In this document: positions 35,370 through 47,309 of the stretch, in pieces | Layout of the letters: every line of letters starts with the position of its first letter | Position numbering within the stretch: position 1 is the stretch's first letter | Assembly (NCBI RefSeq): GCF_034190915.1 | Contig: NW_026947491.1 | Location: 25,236,101-25,300,100 of the forward strand | DNA length: 64,000 nt | DNA from: Cavia porcellus | Lineage: Eukaryota; Chordata; Mammalia; Rodentia; Caviidae | Reading direction: 5' to 3' | Notes under the pieces: generated by a model | The model's input: the letters and a program-made list of their open reading frames with translations, nothing else | What the model was told of the DNA's origin: nothing | The model's database searches: none | Translations under genes and position numbers: made by a program

Positions 35370-36710
35370 GAAGCAATTACATGAGTGCATTTAAGAGTGA
35401 ATGTATAAGCATATAATCATTGTAATCTGTATAAGATACATATAAGTCTGAAAACATCACGTGTTCATTCACATATCAGAACTAGTTTAATATCTACCAC
35501 GTACTGGGCACTATTCTATTCTAGGAGCTTGGATTGTAAAAGGAAATGTCAGAGAGAAGAATGAATACAGGCATTTCTGCTTCCTTAAACTATTGAATCT
35601 CTTAATCAGACAAACACAACCTTACCTAGCAATAGGTCAGTTTTCAGGGGCAGAACAGTGTAAACCTATACTAAAGAAAGAACTATTTTCTGTCACTGCC
35701 CTATAACTATTTACTGTTCCTACAAACTCAAGATTTCTTATTACACAGAGCGAAGCTTAGTTCTGTCTTCCTCCACTTGAGGGCTCCCAAAGAGCACAGA
35801 GAAGCTACTCTTTCAACAGCTTCTTCCATAAGCCCAAGCAGAGGTGGGTTCTACTGTTCTGTTCCAAGCTCACAGACTGCTTTTCTTTCGGTCCTCCACA
35901 GTGGGCGTCATTCCAGGATGGGGAAAGGAGGTTGCACATTACACCCGTTTTACACACAGGCACGGGATCTGCACCTGGGAAAATGAGCTAAACCCCCAGC
36001 CCCAAGGTCCCCTTTTTAGTCTAAACTAGCACTGGTTGGGACACTCAGAAAGGCTTCTTTCCAAATTCTGCTTATCTAAGAGCCTTCCAAACTGTAAGAT
36101 AACTTGTATCATTTTGAACTACACCAGACTCAAACTCGAGTCCCTCATTATACTTGACAATACTGTTACTGCTCTATTCTTCCAGGTGTATTTGATGGAT
36201 TTCTATTGCACTTAATGAAATGCCTACAAAAGAAAATAGCAGACTAAACTATTCTCCAACAAAGACCAGATCAAATTCTGATCCATGAAAGAAAAAATAA
36301 AGAGGCAAATAAGAAGCGTGTGTCTTTACTGGCTAGAGAAACAGTGATAATATCCTAATTAATATGTTAAAAAAAAGAAAAGTGGCCATTTTGAGTTTGT
36401 GGGCACCCTGAAAGGCATGACCTAATGCCCTCCCATCATATTAAAAGAGCAAACACGTCTCTCTGTGGATTCATTAATCAAAGATATGTTGTAGACTTGA
36501 GGCAAATGCCTATTCAGTAAGAAGTAGAAGACTGTAAAAAGAAGAAAGTCTCTTCATATGTTAAAAATACAGCTGCAGGATTCTGAATAAGTATCTCTTC
36601 CATGGGGCTTTTCAAAGCAAATATCATGACGGATAAAGAGACACCCACATCATTGCTTCTAATAAGTCCCTTTACACAGATGTGCACACATATTCTAAAG
36701 ACCCCTGACT
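35370..36710. other. No recognised gene or repeat
   Basis: Unique-looking sequence; frames of 60-70 codons only, without motifs. Confidence 0.4.
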
Positions 36711-36712
36711 AA

Positions 36713-36855
36713 GCCAGGTGTGGTGGTGCACGCCTGTGATCCCAGCACTCAGGAGGCTGAGGCAGGAAGATCACTGCAAGTTTGAGGCCAGCCGGGGCTA
36801 TACAGTGAGTTCAAGGCCAGCCTGGACTACATAGCAAGACCCTGTCTTAAAAACC
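36713..36855 (+). mobile_element. B1 SINE, well preserved
   Basis: Full body: 'gccaggtgtggtggtgcacg', 'caggaggctgaggcaggaag', then the internal duplication 'tgaggccagccggggcta' / 'caaggccagcctggacta' and 'gcaagaccctgtctt'. A-box and B-box region is intact by eye. Confidence 0.95.
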
Positions 36856-36859
36856 AGAG

Positions 36860-37222
36860 TGAGGTAAGAAGAACTTTAATAGAATGTCCAGAAAGATTTA
36901 TTAGAAATTAACATTTATTTTCCCTTTCCTTCCTTTCTTCAAATAAAATACAAATATTTACAGTTATGACAAAAACATTCACTGAAGAGAATTGAATTTC
37001 TAGATGCTACTTTATTTTTATTAAGTTTCTGTGCACAATTGAGTGTATTTCTGGGGTTTGTAAAATCCTGTTTCATTAATCTGTATGTTCACATATTCGC
37101 GCCAAGTTTTTTAAAATTAATATTCCATAAGTTGTAATATAAATTTCTTTTATTATTGAGCTTTTATGTTTTACTGTAGTTCTAATTTTTATTTCTTTTT
37201 TTTTCAGATTACTGCTAGGTAT
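36860..37222. other. No recognised gene or repeat
   Basis: AT-rich; nothing identified. Confidence 0.45.
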
Positions 37223-37236
37223 TCTTAAATTATTTT

Positions 37237-37330
37237 TTATTTTATTTATTTATTTTTTGGTACTGGGGATTGAACTCACAACTTCGCTTTTGCCAAGCAG
37301 GCACGCAGCTGAGCTAAACCCCTGTCCCTT
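37237..37330 (-). mobile_element. ID-type SINE, minus strand
   Basis: (TTTA)n-like tail, then 'ttggtactggggattgaact' to 'gctgagctaaacccctgtcc'. An 11-bp target-site duplication (taaattatttt) lies at 37226-37236 and 37331-37341. Confidence 0.92.
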
Positions 37331-37344
37331 TAAATTATTTTAAA

Positions 37345-38305
37345 TTGAAGTGCAGTTGTATATGATGAAATATGTTGATTTTAAGTGCTCATAGATTTAA
37401 AATGCACTAAAATGTTATTTGATGAGCCTTGGCAAATTTATATGGCCACATAGTCCACGCAAATCCCAACATACCATGTTATATTCTGTGTTGTTTCCTT
37501 GTGTTTTGTTTTGCTTTACTTTGCTCTGAGAAATGGTCTGCTTACCACTCTGACCCTTCCTACTCAAACATGAAGTGTTTCCCTGTGAACAACTCTATTT
37601 GTGCCATTGTACAGTCACCTGCTGAGTGTACTGCTGCAACTGGCCAAAATAAGTTTCTATTGTTATATAAGCTGTAAATAACTTAGTGACTGTTACCGTA
37701 TTTAGTATATGCTGGCAGAGGGTATGAGACTTCACATTAGGTTTCTCTTGTACTTTTTCTCTTCATCGTACCTGTGTTACACTGGTTGCAAAATCATCCT
37801 ACAGTGAATGCTATTAACATTCAAATGCCCAATTTGTTTGTTTAAGTGAATTTCTGCAAAGCACCACTAGGTGTCCTCTATTAATAATTTTCGATGAGAT
37901 GCTGAAGGACAGACAGAAACCTTTTCCACTATGCATACATTGCTGCCTCTCAGTATATGGTTTTAGCTATGACAGCTAAGCTGGTCAGAAGTTGAACCAA
38001 AACTCCATCTGCCTTCCATCACTGCTAAAATACAGGCAAATTCACTAGAAAAAATAGAACCATTCGTTTTTCAGTCTTAAAAACCTAGGCATTATTATTT
38101 TTTACAGGAACAGAAGTATATATTTATCACATCATAAAGGTTAATCTGATCCCAGGAACTGGTCTGTAGTTGATCTGAAAGTTGATTCAAAAGAGTCAGA
38201 AAAGCCATGTGTGTGGCACACTGCCACCATCTTCACCTTTATTCCTTAGCACCCCACAGACAGAGTTCAAACAACATCGGGATGAACAATAATTACAAAC
38301 AGGGC
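37345..38305. other. No recognised gene or repeat
   Basis: Nothing identified; one 82-codon plus frame at 37429-37677 has no motif. Confidence 0.4.
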
Positions 38306-38309
38306 ATCT

Positions 38310-39770
38310 TAAAAATGGCAGGGGACAAAAGATAAAAACTAGGTCCATATCTATCACCATGTACTAAACTAAAATCAAAAGGAATCAAAGATTTAAATAC
38401 TAAACAGAAACACTAAATCTATTGGAACACAGAATAGGTAGCACTCTTGAAAACACAGGTATAGGCAAAGGTTTCATGAACAAAACCCTGACTGCATGGA
38501 AAATATTATAAAGAATCAACAACTGGGATCTCATCTTCTTTAAAAGCTTTTGCACAACAAAAGAAATCACCAACAGAGTACAGAGATACCCACATAGTGG
38601 GGAAAAAATTTTAACCAGTTGTTCCTCAGACAAAGGACTAATATGTAGGACATATAAAGAACTGAAAATAAATCAGATTCCCCAAATTTAAAAACCCACT
38701 CCAAAAATGGGCCTCTGACATACATGCACACTTTTCAGATGAATAAGTAAAGATGGCAAAAAAAAATTTTTGAAAGTGTTCAACATCATTAGTCATTCAA
38801 GAGATGAAAATTAAAACACTGAGATTTCATCTCATCCCAGAAAGAATGGCTGTTACCAAGAAATCAAGACCAAGAGTAGCAATGAGCACCTGTAATCTTA
38901 GCACTCAGGACACTGAGGCAGGACAATTACTGTAAGTTCCAGGCCAGCCAGGACTACAAAGCAAGTTCAAGGCCACCCTGAACTGTACAGTGAACCCTGT
39001 CTCAAAAAAGAAAAAGGAAAAACATAAAAGAAAGAGGAAAAAAAATCAATCCATAACAAATCCTGGTAAGGCTGTGGGGAAAAAGAACTCTATTCCACTG
39101 CTGGAAGCAGTGTAGAGTGACTGTGAGAATCAGTGTGGAGATTCCTCAGAAAACTAGGAGTAGAGGTTTCATTTGACCCAGTTATTCTCCCTGGTATCTT
39201 CCCAAAAGAATTAAAAGCATCATATCACAGCGATATATGCACACCCATGTTTATAGCAGCACAATTTGTAATAGCTAAATCTTGGAAACAGCCCAAATGC
39301 CCATCAACTGGTGAATGGATAAAGATGATGTGTTTTTTTATACAATGGCTTACTACTCAGCCATAATGAAGGACACACTTGAGACATTTATAGCTAAATG
39401 GATGAACCTTGAGACCATACTCTTAAGTGAAATAAGTCAGGCAGATGTATAAATATCACACTGTATGAGAAACTGGAAGTGCAGCTAAGTGCCAAAATGT
39501 ACAACACTGTGAAATAGGAAGAAACCATTTGAAAGAAAGGCACCGTGGAAGGGGTAGGGCGAAAGGAAGGAAAGGAAAAGGAAAAATGAGAAGTGAAAGG
39601 TAAAATGGAAACAAAGCTTTGTAAATAGGGAGGAAGAGGGGTTGTAGCGGGGGAGGGAACTGGGAAAAGAGGAATCAAGACAGATGAGGCACAGGTACAA
39701 ATTCCCCGTGATGAATGTGGTCATTATGTATATCTCAATGTGGCAATAAACTTAACAATAATAAAGAAAT
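38310..39770 (+). mobile_element. LINE-1 ORF2 C-terminus and 3'UTR, split by a B1
   Basis: 'acacaggtataggcaaaggt', 'gggatctcatcttctttaaa' and 'aaaatgggcctctgacatac' lead into the conserved 3' block: 'ggtaaggctgtggggaaaaa', 'gtttatagcagcacaatttg', 'caaatgcccatcaactggtg', 'ctactcagccataatgaagg'. A GA-rich stretch at 39520-39690 follows and the element tails off near 'acaataataaagaaatggc'. Orientation plus; no usable frame. Confidence 0.8.
38868..39038 (+). mobile_element. B1 SINE inside the LINE-1 3' region
   Basis: 'caatgagcacctgtaatctt', 'caggacactgaggcaggaca', tandem 'caggccagccaggactac' and 'caaggccaccctgaactg', then 'gaaccctgtctcaaaaaag' and an A-rich tail. LINE-1 sequence continues on both sides. 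Confidence 0.9.
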
Positions 39771-39779
39771 GGCTGGAGA

Positions 39780-41190
39780 CACTGAAGAAGGAAGATGGCC
39801 TGGAAAGGCATTAAGGAGAGAAAATATACAAGATTTGGCAGTTATTATGAGGAAGAAAAAAGACATCCAGAAAAATTCAAGTTCCAGATTCAAGGCAACT
39901 AGGCACTGTGTGATTCCTCTCCTTGAGACAGCAAACAGAGAAGGAGCACTGTGGTACATGCACAGGAGAACAGGACTTTCCTTGCTAACACGCTAGTTTG
40001 ATGTGTCTGGAGCTATCCAAATGCAAAGCTCATGCACACTGAGGTCTTTCTAATGAAGACTTTTGCTGAAAAGGGGGAGCAGATTTTTATTCCTCTCTAC
40101 TCCCTCAAACTCCATCAAAAGCAAAGAAAAAAAGAAAGAAAGAAAATCATCTACCTTCAGTGAGACATGGAAAAGGATACAGCCACAAGCCACAAACGTG
40201 GAGGCCTAGCTGCCAAATTCTCTAAGTCCGGGCAAAAATGAGGAGCAGAGCCCAGATACCCAGCTCCTGCCTCCTCCTCGCATCTGGAGCAGGATAGCCA
40301 GCTTCCCCCAGATTTCACATCATCAACAGTCTAAAACTTCCTTTGACTGAAGTTTTGACTCCATCTGAATAAGGACTCCTTGGGAACAGAGAAGGGAGCA
40401 AGGGAAGGATGCTGGTAAGGAGACGACATGGGAGGGCTCCGAATACAGGGGAAATGCCATAGATGGGCAGATCCTGTTGGTCAGAATATATCTGTCATAA
40501 GGACTGGGAGAAACGTAGGTGGTGTGAATGAGCGTGTAAGTGCGTGTGCATATGTCTGAGAAAGAGGAACAGAAACAGACAGCAATAGAAGAGAGGAAGA
40601 GGAGAGGAGGAGGGTGGAGAAAGCAAAGAAGGGAAGGGAAAAGGGAAAAAAGAGGCAGGAGAGGACCCACGAGGCAGTGCTTTAGCTGAGGGAGACCTCT
40701 AGAGGTGGTGGGGAGCGAAGGAAGCAGAGAAAGTCCTAACCAGACTGTGACCAGAGCCAGCGACTTCAAATAGTGTGCTGCTCTGTCCGCCCTGCTGAAC
40801 CAGGGCTCACTCACATGAGTGCATGTATGTTTGAATGTATTTGCAAGTGGCTGGCTTCTCTGTAAGGTTAAGTAATAATTACAAAGAAGACAGCATGAGA
40901 CTAGCACAAAACACTGGGCAAAAACAGAAAAAACAACTTAAGCAAGTAAAAAAGGCAAAGACAAATAAAAAGGTTTTTCCCCAAAGGAAATACAGGAGCT
41001 GTCCAAGAAAACAGTACAGAGCAGCTTTGTACACGCCATAGAAATCTTGTGCCCTCTATTTAAAATGTGAAAGGATGAAAGGATGAAAACTTGTCATAGA
41101 TACTGGGTAGATTGGGCTGCCCGGTGCTCCTTTATCCTTACATTGGGAACAGTAAGAAAGCATCTGCTTGCTCTCATGCAGTAAAGTGCT
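39780..41190. other. No gene recognised; GA-rich tract at 40545-40680
   Basis: The plus strand is purine-rich at 40545-40680, which keeps a Ser/Leu/Pro-rich 194-codon frame open on the minus strand (40323-40907). I take that frame as a composition artefact. Confidence 0.45.
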
Positions 41191-41210
41191 CTGTCAGAAA
41201 TGGTCCTGCC

Positions 41211-41314
41211 TAGAGGATCGTTGCGAGTTCGAGATCAGCCTAGGCTACAAAGTGAGCCCAAGGCCTGTCTGAACTGCACAATGAGACCCTGTCTCAAAAA
41301 GACAAAAAAGAAAA
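41211..41314 (+). mobile_element. 5'-truncated B1 SINE with 15-bp TSD
   Basis: Only the 3' two-thirds of a B1 is present ('gaggatcgttgcgagttcga', the duplicated 'gatcagcctaggctac' and 'aaggcctgtctgaactgc', 'gagaccctgtctc'). An exact 15-bp duplication 'agaaatggtcctgcc' lies at 41196-41210 and 41315-41329. 5' truncation of a SINE is less usual than for LINEs. Confidence 0.93.
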
Positions 41315-41334
41315 AGAAATGGTCCTGCCCTCCT

Positions 41335-43430
41335 CTATATAAGCAGCTGTGGTGGTCAGATCAGATGGACACACAATTTTAACTGATCAGCCAGTGATGA
41401 AGCAGTTATTTCTGTACCCAGAAATCGAGAGAAAAATCCCTCTATTCTTTCATTTCACTGATGCGGGCCTTTTGGGAGCTTCTGGTAGGTGTCTTACTCC
41501 CACAAAGGGAGCTTTTGTCTGCAAACTGGATGTGGAGCCAATTATGTATATCTAAAATATACCAATAAAAATCTGATTTTAAAAAGAATAATAAAGCTAA
41601 TTTGAAAAACTTACAGTAAATAAAATGTTTGAATAAGGTGCAAATTGAAAAGATTCCCCTCTCCAATAGTATAAGTCAATAAATTGATTGCATGTCACAT
41701 GAAACTCAAGAGATTTTGTGTAATAAACTTCAGAACACCAGCTTTGCTGTCTAATTTTATAAATTATCGGATTTAGCTGATAAATGCCAAGGTGCATAGC
41801 ATTTGTAAAACTTACACTTACAGGTGAAATTCAATAAATTATTTCTACTATGAGAACAATCCAAAACAAGCAAAACCCAAGATATATTTACTATTTTGTC
41901 TTCATCTCTAGAGAGAAAATTTCAGTGTTAACATTTCTACCAAGGAAGCTTCTTTAATTGGTTGTATATTTAGGAGAGGAAAACATGGAAATTCTGATGT
42001 CACAACTACACTACTGTCTTCATAATGAACTGGAAAAAAGATCTGGGTGATGATAAATGGATAACTTTATTAGAAGGAATCCGATTTGTTCAAGAAAAAA
42101 ATTGTGAAAATTTAAACTAAAAAAATCTGCTGTACACACAAGTTTGGGGCTCAGTTAGTGAGGGTTTCTTAGGAAGTCATTCAGGTTAGAAAGTAGATAT
42201 CAAATGCAATTTCTGGAAAATAGGCAGGTTATTCTGTTTACCTTGCAAATGGAAGGCAACCGCAGACACTGGCCTGCAGAGTACAGCGTGGCCAGCTAAT
42301 CAGGCTCTGCAAAGTCCAAAGGTGAGGTGGTTCTTGGATTGAAAAGGAAATAGTCTTTGGGGAAACCATGCTGCAAAACTGAATTGTTACATGCTTCCGC
42401 TGTTGCTTGGGTTTGAGCATAAGAAAGGCAAAGCTTACAATCTTGTTGAGAACATACAAGATCAAATCTTGTACAGATTGGAACTGAACACCAGGTCCAG
42501 TTCCCTCCCTCTGAGTCTTCCACTCAGCCTGAGATCTTGACTTTGGGAAGAAAAACGAGTAAAGAGAAGCATTTTTTAAGATGCACTGAAAATAAGGTTT
42601 ATTGATTTGCTTTAGATGAGTCCTGTGTTTCTCAGTGAGAAGAAAATTCATTAAGTGACTATTGAGCTATTTTCTACAGATTTTAATTCCTGTATATTTC
42701 TTACTTCTTTTTGCTTGTTTGTATGTTTTATTTAAACAAGTATTGAAGGGGCAGAAATTTTGAGTCATTAAAAATGTTGTTAAACAAGAACTCAATAACA
42801 CTATATGTCTTTGATATTAGTTATTTAGTAGATTGTTTATTGTTTTCTGAGCTACATTACTAAAGTGATACATACTATTGATAGTTTTTATTGTATTACT
42901 CTGTCACCAAGATTAAGTTCACTTGATCATAGTGGACCACTCTTTCACTTCACATTCATGTGCTGAATATTTAAATCCATCTGTGCTCTTGTAAGTAACA
43001 TCACATTATGGTCCACCTCTGTTAGGTATCACAGTTACCCTTCAAAATAGTTTGAGAGTAGTCAGCAATCAAGACAAAGGTTCTTAAGTATTTATTGAAG
43101 ATTAACTTTTAATCATAGGTAGTCTAAGGAAATAGTTGAGAACATAGCAAGAATAATATTTTTAGTATAAAAGTTTAGATATGTTGCTTAAGCATATTTT
43201 ATTCTTAGAAGATAGTAAGTGGAAATATCATAATTCTTTTCTAGATACCAAATACAAAACACATGCTATATATTCAGGTCAGGAATTAACTCATTAAACT
43301 CAGTCCCCACACACACCTGAAGAAAGATTGCCATAGGTACAAGCTAGGTACAATATTCTTCTTGCGTGTGTTGATACTGCAAATCTCCCTGAGATATATC
43401 TTGGCATTCTGAGTATACAGCTGAAAAATA
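41335..43430. other. No recognised gene or repeat
   Basis: A 137-codon minus frame at 42238-42651 is the longest here; it has no domain or repeat signature that I recognise. Otherwise AT-rich unique-looking sequence. Confidence 0.4.
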
Positions 43431-43432
<2 letters not shown>

Positions 43433-43486
<54 letters not shown>

Positions 43487-43506
43487 TTCTCTCTCGCTCC
43501 CTCTCT
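43433..43506 (+). repeat. (CT)n microsatellite
   Basis: About 37 CT dinucleotides with a few interruptions toward the 3' side. Confidence 0.97.
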
Positions 43507-43974
43507 TTAAAGAAGATACAATGATACAGAACCACTGCTGCCACAGGTATTTTTAGGTTATAAGAAAGCAGAGGATGAGATTTCATTTGGAGTCTCTGTG
43601 GTACTTTTTAAGGTATTTTTATTCTAATCTACTTTTTTCAGACTTCTATTTGAAACTAGAATTTATTCTTTCAATTGAGAACTATGGGACACCTCTTTTA
43701 TTTTAAAACATATTTTGTAAATTACCATATGTTTCTATTCACTTCATCTCCCCTCAGGCAAAGCCATTCACAGTCAAGGATCACAGCTATTTTCCTGTGG
43801 CCTGGAGATTGCTGATTCATTCTTCACTTCCTATCCAGGAATGGTAAAGCAACACATACAGCAAAACTTTTGTGAGAGGACCTTATCATTTTTGAATGCT
43901 ACATGACTGATTTGCTCTCAGAGATAAGAACTGAGGATCATTGTTTAGGTTCATTATTAAAGAATTTTCAAAAG

Positions 43975-44440
43975 CAAAGATATCTTACAACTCCACTTTT
44001 GGCCATAAATCTAAAACTGTGTAGCCATACACCAATATTTGAACAACAGTATTAATAATGGCAATATTCACAACTACTGAAAGGTATAAACAATCTAAAT
44101 GACCATCAGTGATAGATGAATGCATATACAAACTGTGACATAAATGTGCATTGCAATGGTATTTGTTTTGGAGGAAATGAAATTCTGATACAGTAAATGA
44201 ATTGGAAGACAAATCACAGACTAGAAAAATACGTGCAAAGCATGTACCTGAAAGGACAGGACCTACAATAGGTCAAACTAATAAAATAGGACAAACAATA
44301 AAAATGGGCAAAATACCTGAGCAGATACCTCACCAAAGAAGATACATGTTCAGATGGCAAAGAGTGAGAAAAGATACTTGATACTATATGTCATTATGGG
44401 TTTGAAAATTAAAACAATGAGATACCACTATGTAGCTATT
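43975..44440 (+). mobile_element. LINE-1 ORF2 C-terminus/3' pieces
   Basis: 'taatggcaatattcacaact' with 'aacaatctaaatgaccatca' is LINE-1 3' sequence. 'aaaatgggcaaaatacctga' and 'aaaacaatgagataccacta' belong to the end of ORF2. The pieces are out of their usual order, so at least two fragments meet near 44220. Confidence 0.65.
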
Positions 44441-44787
44441 GTCTTAATTACTTTTTTTTCATTGAGACAAAATACCTGATGCTCAAAGTGAAGCCAGGGA
44501 AGGTTTATTTCTTACAGTTTGGAGGTTTCAGTCCATACTTAGCTGGCTCCAAGGTATGGTGGCGTGGTGGGGCAGCAGTTCACAGCCACAGCAAATAGCA
44601 AGAGCAAAAGAGGGAAGGCACACTTTCTTCCCACCCCTACACTATATGTCGGCTCCACCCCCGGGCAGGTGCAGCACTCACATCATCAATCTCAGTGCTA
44701 GACGCAAATCAATCACAAACAATAGATTCAGCTGCTTCCATGACTGCATGAGGCTGGGGGGGGGGCACCCAAACATAAACCATATTA
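44441..44787 (-). repeat. Solo MaLR-type LTR in LINE-1
   Basis: The plus strand begins 'ttgtcttaattactttttt' and runs through 'gagacaaaatacctgatgct', 'ggaggtttcagtccatactt' and 'gcagcactcacatcat' to 'aaacataaaccatatt'. This is the same kind of layout as the LTRs at 12.6 and 14.2 kb. LINE-1 ORF2 sequence is broken at 'gagataccactatg' and continues at 'agcaagtgttggcagtaac'. Confidence 0.65.
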
Positions 44788-44789
44788 AA

Positions 44790-45960
44790 ATGATTTTAAA
44801 AAACCAAACTTCTAGAAAAAGCAAGTGTTGGCAGTAACGTGGAACAAGAAAAAATTTCATTTATTGCCGGTGGGAATGTAAAGTGGTGCAGCCATTTTGG
44901 AAGACAATATGGCAGGGTTTTTTTTTTTCATAAAATTAATCATAGTCTTACCATATAATTTAGCAATTGTGCTACTTGCTAGTCACTCAAAGGAATCTTT
45001 TTAAATGCCCACACAAAAACCTGCATATAAATACTTACAGTATCTATTTTCATTATGGCCAAATTTTAGAAGCAACTAAATATCCTTCGATAGGTAAATG
45101 AACCAGTGAGTGGTAAAGTCAGACAATGGAATATTCCACAGTGGGAAAAAAAGCTATCAATCCACAAAAAGTGGCAGAGAAAACTTAAAAATACAGCCAT
45201 GTGAAAAAGAGTCTATGTGAAAAGACTAAATATTGTATGATTCCAACCTATGTAACATTCTGGAAAAGGAAAAAATGATAAAGACAGTAAACACATCATT
45301 GGTTTTCGTGGGTTAGTAGGAACAGATGAATACACAGAGTATAGGGAATTTAAGGCGATGAAAATACATTTGTGCAAACCCACAGAATTTTCACAACATG
45401 GACAAAGAATCCCAATGTTAATTATGGACCTTGGGTAATAATGATGACATTACAGAGTCATCATTTTGGACAGTGGTGCTACTCAGGTGTGGGGTGTTGG
45501 TAGAGTTGAAGACTGTGGAGATGGGAAACAGAAGATCATGGAAACTTTGTACTTTCCATTCATTTCTTCCATAGACTTGAAACCGCTTTAAAAATAAAAT
45601 CTATTAAACAGAAACATCTTGATACAAGGATAAGATAAACATGCTAAATGAAATGTCAGGAGCAGAAGCACAAATATCACAGGTTTCCACTTATAGGAGG
45701 TATTTAAATAGTCAAATTCATAGGGCCAGAAAGCAGAATAGTGGTGATCAGTGACTAGAAAGAAAGGATAATAGGAAATTGTAGTTTAATATGTATAGTT
45801 TCAGATCGGGATGATGATGAACTTCTGCATACATCAAGAAGGCAAGACACCCTAACCTTTGTACCCCAAAAATAATTGACCAGCTACTCATAAACAAAAT
45901 TTTCTCTAGAAGATCCTGAAAGTCTACCTAAGAAGCTCCTGGACCATGGTCAAAGAAAAA
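44790..45960 (+). mobile_element. LINE-1 ORF2 end and 3'UTRs (two copies)
   Basis: 'gcaagtgttggcagtaacgt', 'ggtgggaatgtaaagtggtg' and 'atggaatattccacagtggg' lead to a tail 'aaaaataaaatctattaaac' near 45590. From 45640 a second 3'UTR follows ('atcacaggtttccacttata', 'ggtggtgatcagtgactaga'). Plus strand, no frame. Confidence 0.7.
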
Positions 45961-46342
45961 AAAAACTAAGAATAATCACCCCAAAAAAGGTGAGAATAGT
46001 TTTATTTTGCTTGCATTATTATCCTGTTCCCATGGCAGCATTGCTCAACACAGGCACATGCCAGCTTTCAGGTTCCTCTCACAGGCCGCTGGCATCTCCA
46101 GGCTTGCAAGTGCTGCCTAATGCTCCATTTCAACTTTATCCTACCAGGTTACTGGGGAGACCAACATATCTGGGACATTGGGTGGCAGCTAGAAATCAAG
46201 AAAAACGGGGGGATCAGTATGCATGGGACCCTACAATGCTGTCTAGTGTTACACTTTAGTGTGTTCCCAGTCACCCTCCATGTGAAAGTCTTTCCTTACC
46301 AAAAGGAAAGTCAATCTATAGGCTTTAAAAACAAGATGACCA

Positions 46343-46472
46343 ACAGGATGTGGTGGCACATGCCCGTAATCAAGAGGCTGGTGCAGAAGGATCACGGCAA
46401 GTTCTAGGCTATATAGTGAGTTCAACACCAGCCTGGACTACAGAGCAAGACCCTGTGTCAAAAACAAAACAG
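46343..46472 (+). mobile_element. B1 SINE with small internal deletion
   Basis: 'ggatgtggtggcacatgccc', 'caagaggctggtgcagaagg', duplicated 'gttctaggctatatagtga' and 'caacaccagcctggactac', 'gcaagaccctgtgtc'. The 9-bp duplication 'agatgacca' lies at 46334-46342 and 46473-46481. About 10 bases are missing around 'cccgtaatcaagagg'. Confidence 0.92.
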
Positions 46473-46489
46473 AGATGACCAGCTCTTCA

Positions 46490-47225
46490 AAGGCACAGAC
46501 TACTCATTAAGACTTCAAAGATCATGTAAAATCAGGGAAACATGACGTGACCTCCAGAACACAATAAACTTCTAACTCACCCCAAAGAAATGGAGATACA
46601 TGAATTTCCTGACAAAATATTAAAATAATTATTCTAAATAAGATTAATGAGCTACATGATAAAACAGACATACAATTAATAAAATTAGAAAAAAGAATAA
46701 AATGAGAAGTTCAACAAAGAAACAGAAAATATTTTAAAAAATCAGGTAGAAATTTTAGAGCTGAAAAATATATGCAGCTAAATAGTAAAACAAACAATAT
46801 ACAACTTGTAACAGCAGCTTTAATCAAATAGAACAGCATGCAGACATAGAAGAGATCATTGAAATTATTCAGTCAGAAAAGAGAAAGGAAGCAAAATGAA
46901 AGAAGTGGAGAAGTCTCTCAGGATTTATGTGACACCACCAGAGAGTTAACATTTGCATTATTGGGGTCTCAGAAGGAAAAGAAGAGGGGAAGGAAGAATG
47001 GTTAAATAAAATCTCAGTAAAATCAAAAAACTTTACAAATCTAGGAAGAGATTTGGATTTCTAGGCATATGAAGCACAAAGGCTTCTAAATAGATTCAAG
47101 ACAATGACCATTTCACTAAGACACGTTATAATCACCTGCCAAAAATCAACGGACAGTTTCAAAGCAGCAAAAAAAGTAGTATATCACATACAAGGAAGTT
47201 TTGATAAGTCTTAGTACAAATCTTG
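46490..47225 (+). pseudogene. Old LINE-1 ORF1 remnant
   Basis: Charged, lysine/glutamate-rich sequence with the ancient L1M ORF1 order: 'ggggtctcagaaggaaaaga' (start of the RNA-binding region), 'tttacaaatctaggaagaga' (the NFxNLGRD position), 'aagcacaaaggcttctaaat' and 'aagacacgttataatcacct' (the RHIII position). Many stops. It is followed in order by ORF2 pieces to 52 kb. Confidence 0.65.
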
Positions 47226-47227
47226 TT

Positions 47228-47300
47228 ATAATTTGGGTCTGAAATGTCCCCCAAATTTTATGTGTGCAAGAGTTTGTCCCAAAAGAGAAGTGTTTAGTAC
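47228..47300 (+). repeat. Short MaLR LTR fragment
   Basis: 'ataatttgggtctgaaatgt', then 'cccccaaattttatgtgtgc' matches the opening of a MaLR LTR in sense orientation. Only about 70 bases are recognisable. Confidence 0.4.
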
Positions 47301-47309
47301 AAAGGTTAA

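Noticed and set aside
40323..40907. 194-codon minus-strand frame
   Set aside because: Overlaps a GA-rich tract that removes stop codons on the opposite strand; Ser/Leu/Pro-rich with no domain and no homologous pattern I know.
42238..42651. 137-codon minus-strand frame
   Set aside because: Longest frame in its region, but no recognisable domain, and a second minus frame is open in another phase over the same stretch; chance is the simpler explanation.
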